From assembly GCA_018064925.1 (NCBI GenBank), contig JAGHUH010000023.1, forward strand, positions 1-64,000: 64,000 bases of DNA, given 5' to 3'. A program made the position numbers and the translations under genes. This DNA is from Candidatus Cacconaster stercorequi. Its GTDB lineage: Bacteria; Bacillota; Clostridia; Oscillospirales; Oscillospiraceae. Positions 54,191 through 61,712 of the stretch are shown here, in pieces (the stretch's first letter is position 1; each line of letters opens with the position of its first letter). Below the pieces are notes generated by a model. The model was given only the letters and a program-made list of their open reading frames with translations. It did not search any database and had not been told where the DNA came from.

Positions 54191-55180
54191 TCACAGGCAC
54201 AGAATATCGTGGTTGACGGGGCGGTAAAACAGCTCTTTTGCTTTGTCAAAGTCGCGGGTCTGCCCGAGAAGCCACATCAGCTTGCACAGCACTGCCTCAC
54301 TGGTCATGTCGTGAGCTTCCAGCACATTCAGACTGTTTTTCAGCACGCTGCCCACCCGGTATACGGACAGATCGCTGCCCTCGTTGGGCACCTGGGTGGT
54401 CATGACGATACATTTGCCATACTGCACGGCGCGCTTGATCTGCATATAAAAATCCGAATACTCCGGCAGACCGCCTACGCCGAAGCTCTCGATCACCAGA
54501 CCATCGTAGGTGTCAATGGCGTAGCGCATGACATTGTTATTCATGCCGGGGGTCAGTTTCAAAAGTCCTACATTGGGGTTGAGATAGTCGTAAAATACCG
54601 CGCTTCCGGTGACGGCTTCCGGCACATAGCGGATGATCCGGTTGTCCTGCACCCGGGCCAGCTCCGGGAAATTGATGCTGCCGAAGGCGGCGGCGCGCTT
54701 GGAGAAGTTTTTGCGGGCGCGGGTACCGCAGATGACGGCGCCGGAGAACACGATCACCACGCCATGGCTTTGTTCATCGCAGGCATAGATCAGCGCGTCG
54801 GTGAGATTGCGCTTGGCGTCGGTGCCTTCCTCACCGATGGGCTTCTGGGCGCCGGTGAGGACGATGGGCTTGGCGCTGTTCTGAATGAGGTAGCTGAGTG
54901 CCGCCGCCGTATAGGCCATGGTATCGGTGCCGTGGGAGATGACAAAGCCGTCGTAACGGTCATAGTTTTCGCGGATCGTTTCCTCCACAATCAGCCAGTG
55001 CTCCGGACGGACATTGGTGCTGTCCAGACTGAAGGGCTGCACGCAGTCCACCAGACAGATATTCCGGATGGACGGAATGGCGTTCAGCAGCTCGGCGCTG
55101 GTTAGACTGGGGGCGAGACCGTTGTCGGTGGGGCTGGAGGCGATGGTGCCGCCCGTCCCGATAATCAGAATTTTCTTCAT
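54191..55180 (-). CDS. ansA: L-asparaginase, type I (cytoplasmic)
   Basis: The protein has 329 residues from MKKILIIGTGGTIA (GGGAGG upstream). Both nucleophile regions are intact: GTGGTIASS (Thr) and SHGTDTMAYTAAALSYL (Thr-Asp), plus VLTGAQKPIGEEGTDAKRNL. There is no signal peptide, which fits a type I enzyme. It hydrolyses asparagine to aspartate and ammonia. Confidence 0.94.
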   Translation of the reverse strand: MKKILIIGTGGTIASSPTDNGLAPSLTSAELLNAIPSIRNICLVDCVQPFSLDSTNVRPEHWLIVEETIRENYDRYDGFVISHGTDTMAYTAAALSYLIQNSAKPIVLTGAQKPIGEEGTDAKRNLTDALIYACDEQSHGVVIVFSGAVICGTRARKNFSKRAAAFGSINFPELARVQDNRIIRYVPEAVTGSAVFYDYLNPNVGLLKLTPGMNNNVMRYAIDTYDGLVIESFGVGGLPEYSDFYMQIKRAVQYGKCIVMTTQVPNEGSDLSVYRVGSVLKNSLNVLEAHDMTSEAVLCKLMWLLGQTRDFDKAKELFYRPVNHDILCL

Positions 55181-55254
55181 AGTATGTTTCCTCCCGGCGA
55201 ACAGAGTCCTTTTCTTCAGCATAGCACAGATTATGCATTTTTTCCACAAAAAAA

Positions 55255-55289
55255 CACAAAAAGTTCCTGCCCTTAAGACAGGAACTTTT
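55255..55289 (-). terminator. Terminator after the GNAT gene
   Basis: AAAAGTTCCTG/CAGGAACTTTT (55259-55269 and 55279-55289) is followed leftward by TTTTTGTG. Confidence 0.8.
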
Positions 55290-55294
55290 GTATT

Positions 55295-55765
55295 TTACTG
55301 TGCGCCCAGTTTTTGCAGCGTGTCGCCGGTGATGCGATAGACGGTCCATTCGTCCATGGGCACGGCACCCATGGAGCGATAAAAGTCGATGCTGGGCCGA
55401 TTCCAGTCCAGACACCACCATTCCAACCGCCCGCAGCCTCGCTCCACGGCAATCTGCGCCAGTTTTGTGAGAAGCTGCTTGCCATATCCCTTGCCGCGGT
55501 ACGCGGGCAGCACAAACAGATCCTCCAGATAGATGCCCGCGCGGCCTAAAAAGGTGGAAAAGTTGTGGAAGAACAGGGCAAATCCCACCTCCGTACCATC
55601 TTCCAGTACAAAGAGCACCTCGGCCTTTTTTCGCTCAAAGAGCCATTCCTCCAGCACATCCGGCGTTGCGACGACTTCGTCCGCCATATGCTCGTATTCC
55701 GCAAGACCTTTGATGAACTGCAGGATCAGAGCGGTATCGTTTCTTTCTGCGTATCTGAATTCCAT
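55295..55765 (-). CDS. GNAT N-acetyltransferase, diamine/thialysine acetyltransferase-like
   Basis: The protein has 156 residues with AGGAGG upstream. The GNAT acetyl-CoA motif (LEDLFVLPAYRGKGYGKQLL) and NRPSIDFYRSMGAVPMDEW resemble the SSAT/SSAT2 branch that acetylates polyamines or thialysine. The exact substrate is uncertain. It is a single gene between terminators. Confidence 0.87.
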   Translation of the reverse strand: MEFRYAERNDTALILQFIKGLAEYEHMADEVVATPDVLEEWLFERKKAEVLFVLEDGTEVGFALFFHNFSTFLGRAGIYLEDLFVLPAYRGKGYGKQLLTKLAQIAVERGCGRLEWWCLDWNRPSIDFYRSMGAVPMDEWTVYRITGDTLQKLGAQ

Positions 55766-55794
55766 TGTAGTGCCTCCTGTGATTGCTTTGCATA

Positions 55795-55828
55795 GAAAGA
55801 ACGCACCTTTGCCGGAACAAAGGTGCGT
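55795..55828 (-). terminator. Terminator after tRNA-Gly
   Basis: ACGCACCTTTG/CAAAGGTGCGT (55801-55811 and 55818-55828) is followed leftward by TTCTTTCT. Confidence 0.78.
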
Positions 55829-55832
55829 ATTC

Positions 55833-55906
55833 TGGAGCAGGATACGGGAGTCGAACCCGCCTCCTCGGCTTGGGAAGCCGATGTACTACCGATGTACGAA
55901 TCCTGC
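55833..55906 (-). tRNA. tRNA-Gly, anticodon CCC
   Basis: The cloverleaf folds cleanly on the minus strand: acceptor GCAGGAT/ATCCTGC, D stem GTAC/GTAC, anticodon stem TCGGC/GCCGA with loop TTCCCAA (anticodon CCC, reading GGG), T arm GCGGG-TTCGACT-CCCGT, discriminator T and an encoded CCA. Length is 74 with CCA. Confidence 0.95.
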
Positions 55907-55916
55907 ATACGAAAAT

Positions 55917-55945
55917 ATTATAACAGTGCGCGGCTGATTTTGCAA
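55917..55945 (-). promoter_or_regulatory. Promoter of tRNA-Gly
   Basis: TTGCAA (55945-55940) and TATAAT (55922-55917) are 17 bases apart, ending 10 bases before the mature 5' end. Confidence 0.8.
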
Positions 55946-56021
55946 CCGGAAATTCTGTCGAATGGGGCATGTTTTTTTACGCCTGCGCATAGGGTGGGAA
56001 AAAGACAATGGGGGAATTGCT

Positions 56022-57155
56022 ATGAAAAAAACGGTACCGCTGTTGCTGATGATGCTTTTGTGCCTGCTGGTCGTTCCGGTGGAGGCGGTGGAGCTGCCGC
56101 TGGCGGCTCCGGAGGCATTGCTGATGGAGAAATCCACCGGACAGGTACTCTATGCCAAAAATGAACACGAGCAGCGTGAGCCGGCCAGCGTGACCAAGAT
56201 CATGACACTGCTGCTGACCATGGAGGCCATCGACGAGGGCAGACTCCACTATGATGATATGGTGACAGTCAGCGCCTACGCCGCCTCTATGGGCGGCAGT
56301 CAGGTCTATCTGAAGGAGAACGAGCAGATCAGCGTGGAGGAGCTATTAAAGGCGGTGTGTGTGTCCTCCGGCAACGATGCGGCGGTGGCGCTGGCGGAGA
56401 AGGTGGCAGGGGTGACGGAGCTGTTTGTGGAGCAGATGAACAATCGCGCCGGTGAGCTGGGCATGAACGATACCCATTTTGCCAACTGCACGGGTCTCCC
56501 GGCAGAGGGTCATGTGACCAGCGCCTATGACATTGCGCTGATGAGCCGGGAACTGATTTTGAAGCATCCGGACATCCGCCGCTTTACCACCATTTGGATG
56601 GACACCATCCGAGGTGGCAGCTTCGGGCTCAGCAATACCAACAAGCTGATTCGCTTCTATGACGGCGCTACGGGGCTGAAAACCGGCTCCACCTCGTCGG
56701 CGGGCTTTTGCATCAGCGCCACGGCAGAGCGAGACGGCATGGAGTTGATTGCCGTTATTATGAAGGGCGAGACCTCTGCCAGCCGCAACGAGGACGCCAA
56801 GGCGCTGCTGAATTACGGCTTTTCCACCTATGCCCTCACCGACATCACACCCGGTGAGCCGCTGCCGGAACTGCCGGTGGTGCTGGGAGAGGCAGACACG
56901 GTGCCGCTGACGCTGGCAGGGGACAGCGCCGTGCTGACGGAGAAGTCCCACGCCGCCGGTCTGCGGCAGGAGCTCAAACTGCCGGAGAGCGTGGAGGCCC
57001 CGGTGGAGCAAGGCGCGCAGATCGGGACGCTGACCGTGTACGACGGGGATACTGCGCTGGCGGAGGTGCCCATTGCGGCGGCGCAGGCGGTGGGAAAGCT
57101 GACATGGAGTCAGATGACCGAACGGCTGCTGCGCATGGCGCTTCTGGCAAAATAA
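56022..57155 (+). CDS. D-alanyl-D-alanine carboxypeptidase (DacF-like penicillin-binding protein)
   Basis: The protein has 377 residues from the ATG at 56022 (GGGGGAA upstream). A signal peptide (about 1-22) is followed by the serine-peptidase S11 domain with SVTKIM (SxxK), SGND (SxN) and KTGST (KTG), and a C-terminal beta domain with an amphipathic membrane-binding helix. It trims pentapeptide side chains of peptidoglycan. In spore formers a DacF acts on cortex. A sporulation promoter is not clear here. Confidence 0.93.
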   Translation: MKKTVPLLLMMLLCLLVVPVEAVELPLAAPEALLMEKSTGQVLYAKNEHEQREPASVTKIMTLLLTMEAIDEGRLHYDDMVTVSAYAASMGGSQVYLKENEQISVEELLKAVCVSSGNDAAVALAEKVAGVTELFVEQMNNRAGELGMNDTHFANCTGLPAEGHVTSAYDIALMSRELILKHPDIRRFTTIWMDTIRGGSFGLSNTNKLIRFYDGATGLKTGSTSSAGFCISATAERDGMELIAVIMKGETSASRNEDAKALLNYGFSTYALTDITPGEPLPELPVVLGEADTVPLTLAGDSAVLTEKSHAAGLRQELKLPESVEAPVEQGAQIGTLTVYDGDTALAEVPIAAAQAVGKLTWSQMTERLLRMALLAK

Positions 57156-57168
57156 GACACCGTTCCCC

Positions 57169-57197
57169 TTGTATTTGCGGAAAAATCGTTGTAAGAT
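57169..57197 (+). promoter_or_regulatory. Promoter of pgi
   Basis: TTGTAT (57169-57174) and TAAGAT (57192-57197) are 17 bases apart. Confidence 0.6.
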
Positions 57198-57242
57198 GAG
57201 AGGCAACAGCATCAAAACGAACCTGCACGGGAGGTACACGAT

Positions 57243-58577
57243 ATGATTCAGGTCAATCTGCCCAACATTCAGCAGTTTATGCCCTTGCCCTATGAGGCGG
57301 CATTGGCACCGCGACTGCATATTGCCCACAACCACTTGCAGAAAGGCGACGGTGCCGGCGGCGAGTTTACCGGCTGGGTCCGTCTGCCGGAGAACTATGA
57401 CCGGGCGGAATTTGACCGGATCAAGCTTGCGGCCCGCCGTATTCAGCAAAATTCCGAGGCGCTGGTGGTTATCGGCATCGGCGGGTCCTATCTGGGTGCC
57501 CGAGGCGTGATCGAATGTCTGTGCTCGCCGAACTATAACCTGAAGAAAAAGGAGACTCCCAACATCTACTTCGTGGGTAACGGGCTGGATTCCCGCGCCA
57601 TGGAGGAGGTCATGGAGCTTTTGGAGGGCGTGGACTTCTCTGTAAATGTCATCTCCAAATCCGGCACCACCACCGAGCCCGCCGTGGCATTCCGCTTTTT
57701 CCGCAAGCTGCTGGAGGATCGCTATGGCCGCGAAGAGGCGGCACGGCGCATTTACGCCACCACAGACCGTCAGCGCGGCGCATTGAAAAATCTGGCCGAT
57801 GAGGCGGGATACGAAACCTTTGTGGTGCCCGATGATATCGGCGGACGATACAGCGTGCTGACCGCCGTGGGCCTGCTGCCCATTGCCGTGGCCGGCGTGG
57901 ACATCGACGAGCTGATGGCCGGTGCCGCGTCCATGATGGAGGTATGCGGGAAGGACGACATGGGCGCAAATCCTGCGTGGCAGTATGCCGGCGCCCGGTA
58001 TGAGCTCTACCGTACCGGAAAGAAGATCGAACTGCTGGCGTCCTTTGCCCCCTGCTTCCGCTTTATGGCGGAGTGGTGGAAACAGCTTTACGGCGAATCC
58101 GAGGGCAAGGAGAACAAGGGCCTGTTCCCCGCCAGCGTGGAGTTTACGGCAGATTTGCACTCCATGGGGCAGTACATTCAGCAGGGTGAGCGGCACCTGT
58201 TTGAAACGGTGGTGCGCTTTGCACCGGATGAACATGAGTTGGTCGTGCCCCGCGACGAAAAGGACGGCGACGGCCTGAACTTCCTGGCCGGACGCTCCAT
58301 GGACTTTATCCGTCAGCAGGCCATGGACGGCACACTTCTGGCACATGTGGAGGGCGGTGTGCCCAACATCATGCTGTGCCTTGGCAGCAACTGTGCCTTT
58401 ACCATGGGCGAGATGATCTACTTTTTCGAGTACGCCTGCGGCCTCAGCGGCTATCTGCTGGATGTAAATCCCTTTGATCAGCCCGGCGTGGAGGCATATA
58501 AGAAGAATATGTTTGCGCTGCTGGGGAAGCCCGGTTATGAGGAACTTCACCGCGAACTGGCGGAAAAATTGCACTGA
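57243..58577 (+). CDS. pgi: Glucose-6-phosphate isomerase
   Basis: The protein has 444 residues, the short Gram-positive form. Family motifs: [34 protein letters not shown], the catalytic-Glu segment ([19 protein letters not shown]) and the [17 protein letters not shown] signature. It interconverts glucose-6- and fructose-6-phosphate. GGGAGG precedes the ATG. Confidence 0.97.
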   Translation: MIQVNLPNIQQFMPLPYEAALAPRLHIAHNHLQKGDGAGGEFTGWVRLPENYDRAEFDRIKLAARRIQQNSEALVVIGIGGSYLGARGVIECLCSPNYNLKKKETPNIYFVGNGLDSRAMEEVMELLEGVDFSVNVISKSGTTTEPAVAFRFFRKLLEDRYGREEAARRIYATTDRQRGALKNLADEAGYETFVVPDDIGGRYSVLTAVGLLPIAVAGVDIDELMAGAASMMEVCGKDDMGANPAWQYAGARYELYRTGKKIELLASFAPCFRFMAEWWKQLYGESEGKENKGLFPASVEFTADLHSMGQYIQQGERHLFETVVRFAPDEHELVVPRDEKDGDGLNFLAGRSMDFIRQQAMDGTLLAHVEGGVPNIMLCLGSNCAFTMGEMIYFFEYACGLSGYLLDVNPFDQPGVEAYKKNMFALLGKPGYEELHRELAEKLH

Positions 58578-58611
58578 AATGGATTTATCGCAGAAAATCT
58601 GTTTTTATTCA

Positions 58612-58640
58612 TTGCCATTTTCCGTGAGATATGATATGGT
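58612..58640 (+). promoter_or_regulatory. Promoter of the small P-loop gene
   Basis: TTGCCA (58612-58617) and TATGGT (58635-58640) are 17 bases apart; the -10 is imperfect. Confidence 0.45.
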
Positions 58641-58685
58641 ATCTATATGGGATAGTACACCATTTTTGATAAAGGAGTGATTCTA

Positions 58686-59096
58686 ATGGTTAGATTGATT
58701 ATGGGTTCCAACGGTGCCGGTAAGACCAAGCGCCTGATTGAACTGATTCACACCGCTGTGGAAAACGAGAATGGCAGTGTCGTGTGTATTGAACCCAATG
58801 CAGACATGACCTACGACATCAGCTATAATGTCCGTCTGGTCAATGCCAGTGAGTACAATGTGAATTCTTTTGAGTGCCTGCGTGGCTTCATGAGTGGCTT
58901 GTATGCAGGCAATTACGATATTTCCCATGTGTTTGTGGATAACATCTGCAAGATCGCCGGCGACAAGGAATTGCAGTCGGTGGAGAACTTCCTGAACTGG
59001 CTGGATCGTTTCAGCGAGAAGAACATGGTGAAGTTCACCGTGACCATCAGCGCTGACGAGGACACTGCCACCGAGGAAATGCGCCGCTTCATGTAA
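58686..59096 (+). CDS. Small P-loop ATPase-like protein of unknown function
   Basis: The protein has 136 residues from the ATG at 58686 (AGGAG 8 bases upstream). A Walker A motif GSNGAGKT (7-14) and a possible Walker B (HVFVDN, about 80) are visible; the rest is compact alpha/beta with no known domain. It could be a minimal nucleotide-binding protein or the ATPase half of a partner complex. It is monocistronic, with its own promoter and a strong terminator. Confidence 0.82.
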   Translation: MVRLIMGSNGAGKTKRLIELIHTAVENENGSVVCIEPNADMTYDISYNVRLVNASEYNVNSFECLRGFMSGLYAGNYDISHVFVDNICKIAGDKELQSVENFLNWLDRFSEKNMVKFTVTISADEDTATEEMRRFM

Positions 59097-59111
59097 GAGC
59101 AAAACTACATA

Positions 59112-59145
59112 AAAAAATCTCCGACCCATGGGTCGGAGATTTTTT
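59112..59145. terminator. Bidirectional terminator between the P-loop gene and the DUF1846 gene
   Basis: A 16-bp perfect stem (AAAAAATCTCCGACCC and complement, 59112-59127 and 59130-59145) with T runs both ways. Confidence 0.92.
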
Positions 59146-59164
59146 ATATGCTTCATAGATGGCA

Positions 59165-60649
59165 TTATTTGTGATAGAGCTTTTTCACCTCATATTTCGG
59201 CTCACAACTGACATTGATGCCCAAACGCTTGTAGAGCTTGGCGTCCTCCTCGGAGATGATCACCGAGAAGTGAGCGTCACAGCCCCGCAGACGGGTGAGC
59301 TGCTCCTGTACCAGCGCGGCCAGCGGATTGGTCACGCCGGAGATCGCCAGGGCAATGAGTACCTCGTCGGAGTGCAGGCGGGGATTGCGGTGGCCCATAT
59401 AGTCCGTCTTCATGTGGCTGATGGGCTCGATGACCGACGAGGGGATCAGCTCCAGCTTGTGGTCGATGCCGGCCATGTGCTTGAGCGCATTCAGCAGCAG
59501 CGCGGCGCTGGGGCCCAGCAGGGAGGAGGTCTTGCCGGTGACGATGGTGCCGTCGGGCAGCTCCATGGCGCCGGCGGGCTTGCCGGTGGCCTCTGCTTTG
59601 GCCTGACAGGCGGCGATGGCGGGGCAGATATCGGTGCTCACGCCGGCCTGCTGCATCACCAGCTCCAGCTTGGTTACCACGATCTCGTCGCAGTTGCCGC
59701 GGGCTTTGTCCGCCATACCGGCGTAGTACCGGCGCAGAATCTCCATGCGGCTGGCGGCCTGACACGCTTCATCGTCCACGATGGCGAAGCCGGCCATGTT
59801 TACCCCCATGTCCGTGGGGGATTTGTAGGGGCAGTGGCCCTGAATTTTCTCAAACATGGTGCTCAGCACCGGGAAAATCTCCACATCGCGGTTATAGTTC
59901 ACGGTGGTCTTGCCGTAGGCCTCCAGATGGAACGGATCAATCATATTCACATCGTTCAGATCGGCGGTGGCGGCCTCGTAAGCCAGATTGACCGGATGCT
60001 TCAGCGGCAGATTCCAGATGGGGAAGGTTTCATATTTTGCATAGCCGGCGCGGATGCCGCGCTTGTTTTCGTGGTAAAGCTGACTCAGGCAGGTGGCCAT
60101 TTTGCCGCTGCCGGGGCCGGGAGCGGTGACCACCACCACGCTGCGGCTGGTTTCAATATAGTCGTTCTTGCCGAAGCCCTCGTCACTGACGATGTGGCGG
60201 ATATTGGAGGGATAACCGGCAATGGGATAATGGCGGTAGCTGCGGATACCCAACGCGGTCAGACGCTTGATAAAGGCATCGGCGGAAGGCTGACCGGCAT
60301 ACTGGGTGATGACCACGCTGCCTACATAGAAGCCAAGACCGTGGAATACATCAATGAGCCGCAGCACATCCTCGTCATAGGTGATGCCCAGATCGCCGCG
60401 GACCTTGCCCTTTTCAATGTCGCCGGCGCAGATGGCGATGAGGATCTCCACCTCGTCGCGCATGGTGCTGAGCATACGAACCTTGCTGTCGGGCTGGAAG
60501 CCGGGCAGTACACGGGACGCATGATAGTCATCAAACAGCTTGCCGCCGAACTCCAGATATAGCTTATCGCCGAAGCTTCTCCGGCGCTCCCGGATGTGTT
60601 GGGCCTGCAGCGCCAGATATTTTTCGTTATCAAAACCGATCTTTGCCAC
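59165..60649 (-). CDS. DUF1846 domain-containing protein
   Basis: The protein has 494 residues from a GTG at 60649 with GGGGGAGA 6 bases upstream; the family length is about 495. A nucleotide-binding-like VVVVTAPGPGSGKMATCLSQLY (about 180-200) and long conserved C-terminal segments (SSLLGPSAALLLNALKHMAG, GHRNPRLHSDEVLIALAISG) match DUF1846. Its function is unknown; the P-loop-like site suggests ATP or cofactor binding. It is cytoplasmic. Confidence 0.9.
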   Translation of the reverse strand: MAKIGFDNEKYLALQAQHIRERRRSFGDKLYLEFGGKLFDDYHASRVLPGFQPDSKVRMLSTMRDEVEILIAICAGDIEKGKVRGDLGITYDEDVLRLIDVFHGLGFYVGSVVITQYAGQPSADAFIKRLTALGIRSYRHYPIAGYPSNIRHIVSDEGFGKNDYIETSRSVVVVTAPGPGSGKMATCLSQLYHENKRGIRAGYAKYETFPIWNLPLKHPVNLAYEAATADLNDVNMIDPFHLEAYGKTTVNYNRDVEIFPVLSTMFEKIQGHCPYKSPTDMGVNMAGFAIVDDEACQAASRMEILRRYYAGMADKARGNCDEIVVTKLELVMQQAGVSTDICPAIAACQAKAEATGKPAGAMELPDGTIVTGKTSSLLGPSAALLLNALKHMAGIDHKLELIPSSVIEPISHMKTDYMGHRNPRLHSDEVLIALAISGVTNPLAALVQEQLTRLRGCDAHFSVIISEEDAKLYKRLGINVSCEPKYEVKKLYHK

Positions 60650-60784
60650 AAAGATCTCCCCCTCACTCTCAATAATTAACCAATTTATTATATAACGAGT
60701 CGAATGGGAAAGAAAGCTGTTTTTCACATTTTCCGGCAGAAAATATTGCCAAAGATCCGCGGTATATTTCGTAAAAAGGCACCG

Positions 60785-60813
60785 TTGCAATTTGACAGAT
60801 AATAGGGTATACT
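60785..60813 (+). promoter_or_regulatory. Promoter of the 65-residue protein gene
   Basis: TTGCAA (60785-60790) and TATACT (60808-60813) are 17 bases apart; a TTGACA (60792-60797) with AACAAT 17 bases later overlaps it. Confidence 0.65.
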
Positions 60814-60848
60814 AAACAATACGCCACTATTGATATGGAGGGATAACG

Positions 60849-61046
60849 ATGCGTTTTCACATCATGCAGAAAAAGGTAAACCAGTCCCCTGACGAGTACC
60901 GTGTCTTCTTTGAAACCAATGATATTTTCGAGGCCAAGGATTTTGCCATGCGTCTGGCGTTTGACGAGACCAACAATGTCTATGTGCAGGATACCAAGCG
61001 CCAGGAGATCGTCCGGGACTTTGATTCTCCCCTTTATCGGGAATAA
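60849..61046 (+). CDS. Small acidic conserved-type protein of unknown function
   Basis: The protein has 65 residues with GGAGGG 8 bases upstream of the ATG. It is compact, with a beta-rich start (MRFHIMQKKVNQSPDEYRVF), a helix (EAKDFAMRLAF) and a C-terminal strand region, and has no Cys or membrane helix. A good promoter, good ribosome-binding site and perfect terminator argue that it is a real gene. I do not recognise it. Confidence 0.8.
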   Translation: MRFHIMQKKVNQSPDEYRVFFETNDIFEAKDFAMRLAFDETNNVYVQDTKRQEIVRDFDSPLYRE

Positions 61047-61050
61047 GACA

Positions 61051-61084
61051 AAAAAGAGGTTCGGTATACCGAACCTCTTTTTTT
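61051..61084. terminator. Perfectly palindromic bidirectional terminator
   Basis: A perfect palindrome at 61051-61082 (AAAAAGAGGTTCGGTA and its complement) with T runs on both sides serves the convergent genes. Confidence 0.92.
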
Positions 61085-61517
61085 ATGGATTAATGGGGTA
61101 TGCACCCTGCTTGAGCCGGAAGGTGTAGATCCCGTCGGCGCAGATGTTGCCGGCTTCATCGGTGACGCGGGCGTGGAATACCGCCGTGCCATGACCCATG
61201 TGGATGGCCTCGGCCCGGGAACGCAGGCATCCGGCGGGGCCGGGATTCAGATAGCGGATGTCGCAGTTGATGGTGCGGCAGGTGCTGCCCCGGGTGCAGG
61301 CTGCGGCACCGGCCACCTGATCCATCATGGTGCAAAGGCAGCCGCCGTGGACGATCTGCATGGGATTCATGTGGTGGCTGTCTGCCTGCAGCTCGCCCTC
61401 GGCCCAGCCGTCACCTACGGCGGTGATGGAGATACCGTTTTCGGCGGTGAAGGTGCCGGGCAGATTGGCGCGCTGCATAATGGTGCGGTACAGTGCTTGT
61501 CGCTGGTCATTATCCAT
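61083..61517 (-). CDS. PaaI-family (hotdog fold) thioesterase
   Basis: The protein has 144 residues with AAGGAG upstream. The hotdog segment NPMQIVHGGCLCTMMDQVAG holds the family HGG motif and the catalytic acidic residue, and a second strand set follows (INCDIRYLNPGPAG). It hydrolyses acyl-CoA, often aryl- or phenylacetyl-CoA type; the substrate is unknown. It lies just downstream of the spoIIID 3' part on the same strand, so normal spoIIID transcription would run into it. Confidence 0.88.
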   Translation of the reverse strand: MDNDQRQALYRTIMQRANLPGTFTAENGISITAVGDGWAEGELQADSHHMNPMQIVHGGCLCTMMDQVAGAAACTRGSTCRTINCDIRYLNPGPAGCLRSRAEAIHMGHGTAVFHARVTDEAGNICADGIYTFRLKQGAYPINP

Positions 61518-61574
61518 AGGGCTGTTCTCCTTGTAATATCTTTCTTTTCTATTATACCGCCCTCGTCAATAGCT

Positions 61575-61712
61575 TTACAGACCCTTGTATTTCCGGCGTG
61601 TGGCCATGCCGCCGCGAATATGCCGCTGGGCCTTGTTTTCCTCCAGAATTTCCTTGACCTGCAGGTAGAGCGCCCGGTTATACTGCGGCAGACGCTCGCT
61701 AAGATCCTTATG
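61575..61712 (-). pseudogene. spoIIID: spoIIID, 3' part only (interrupted by an integrated element)
   Basis: Reading leftward from 61712, the frame encodes HKDLSERLPQYNRAL, then a helical stretch with KEILEENK, and ends RHIRGGMATRRKYKGL before a TAA (61577-61575). This matches residues 38-83 of B. subtilis SpoIIID (HKDLTERLP, KEILDYHKS, RHLRGGEATKLKYK). The first 37 residues, with most of the helix-turn-helix, are missing: upstream the frame runs into recombinase sequence. The 5' part should lie beyond the element, outside the window. If the element can excise precisely the gene would be restored; otherwise it is broken. Confidence 0.9.

Noticed and set aside
55833-55906. tRNA-Gly as an integration site
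   Set aside because: No integrase gene or repeat of the tRNA 3' end is visible nearby; flanking genes are ordinary chromosomal genes.
56346-58574. A 742-codon minus-strand open frame opposite the carboxypeptidase and pgi
   Set aside because: It spans two well-supported plus-strand genes and their intergenic signals, has no ribosome-binding site and shows shadow-type amino acid composition.
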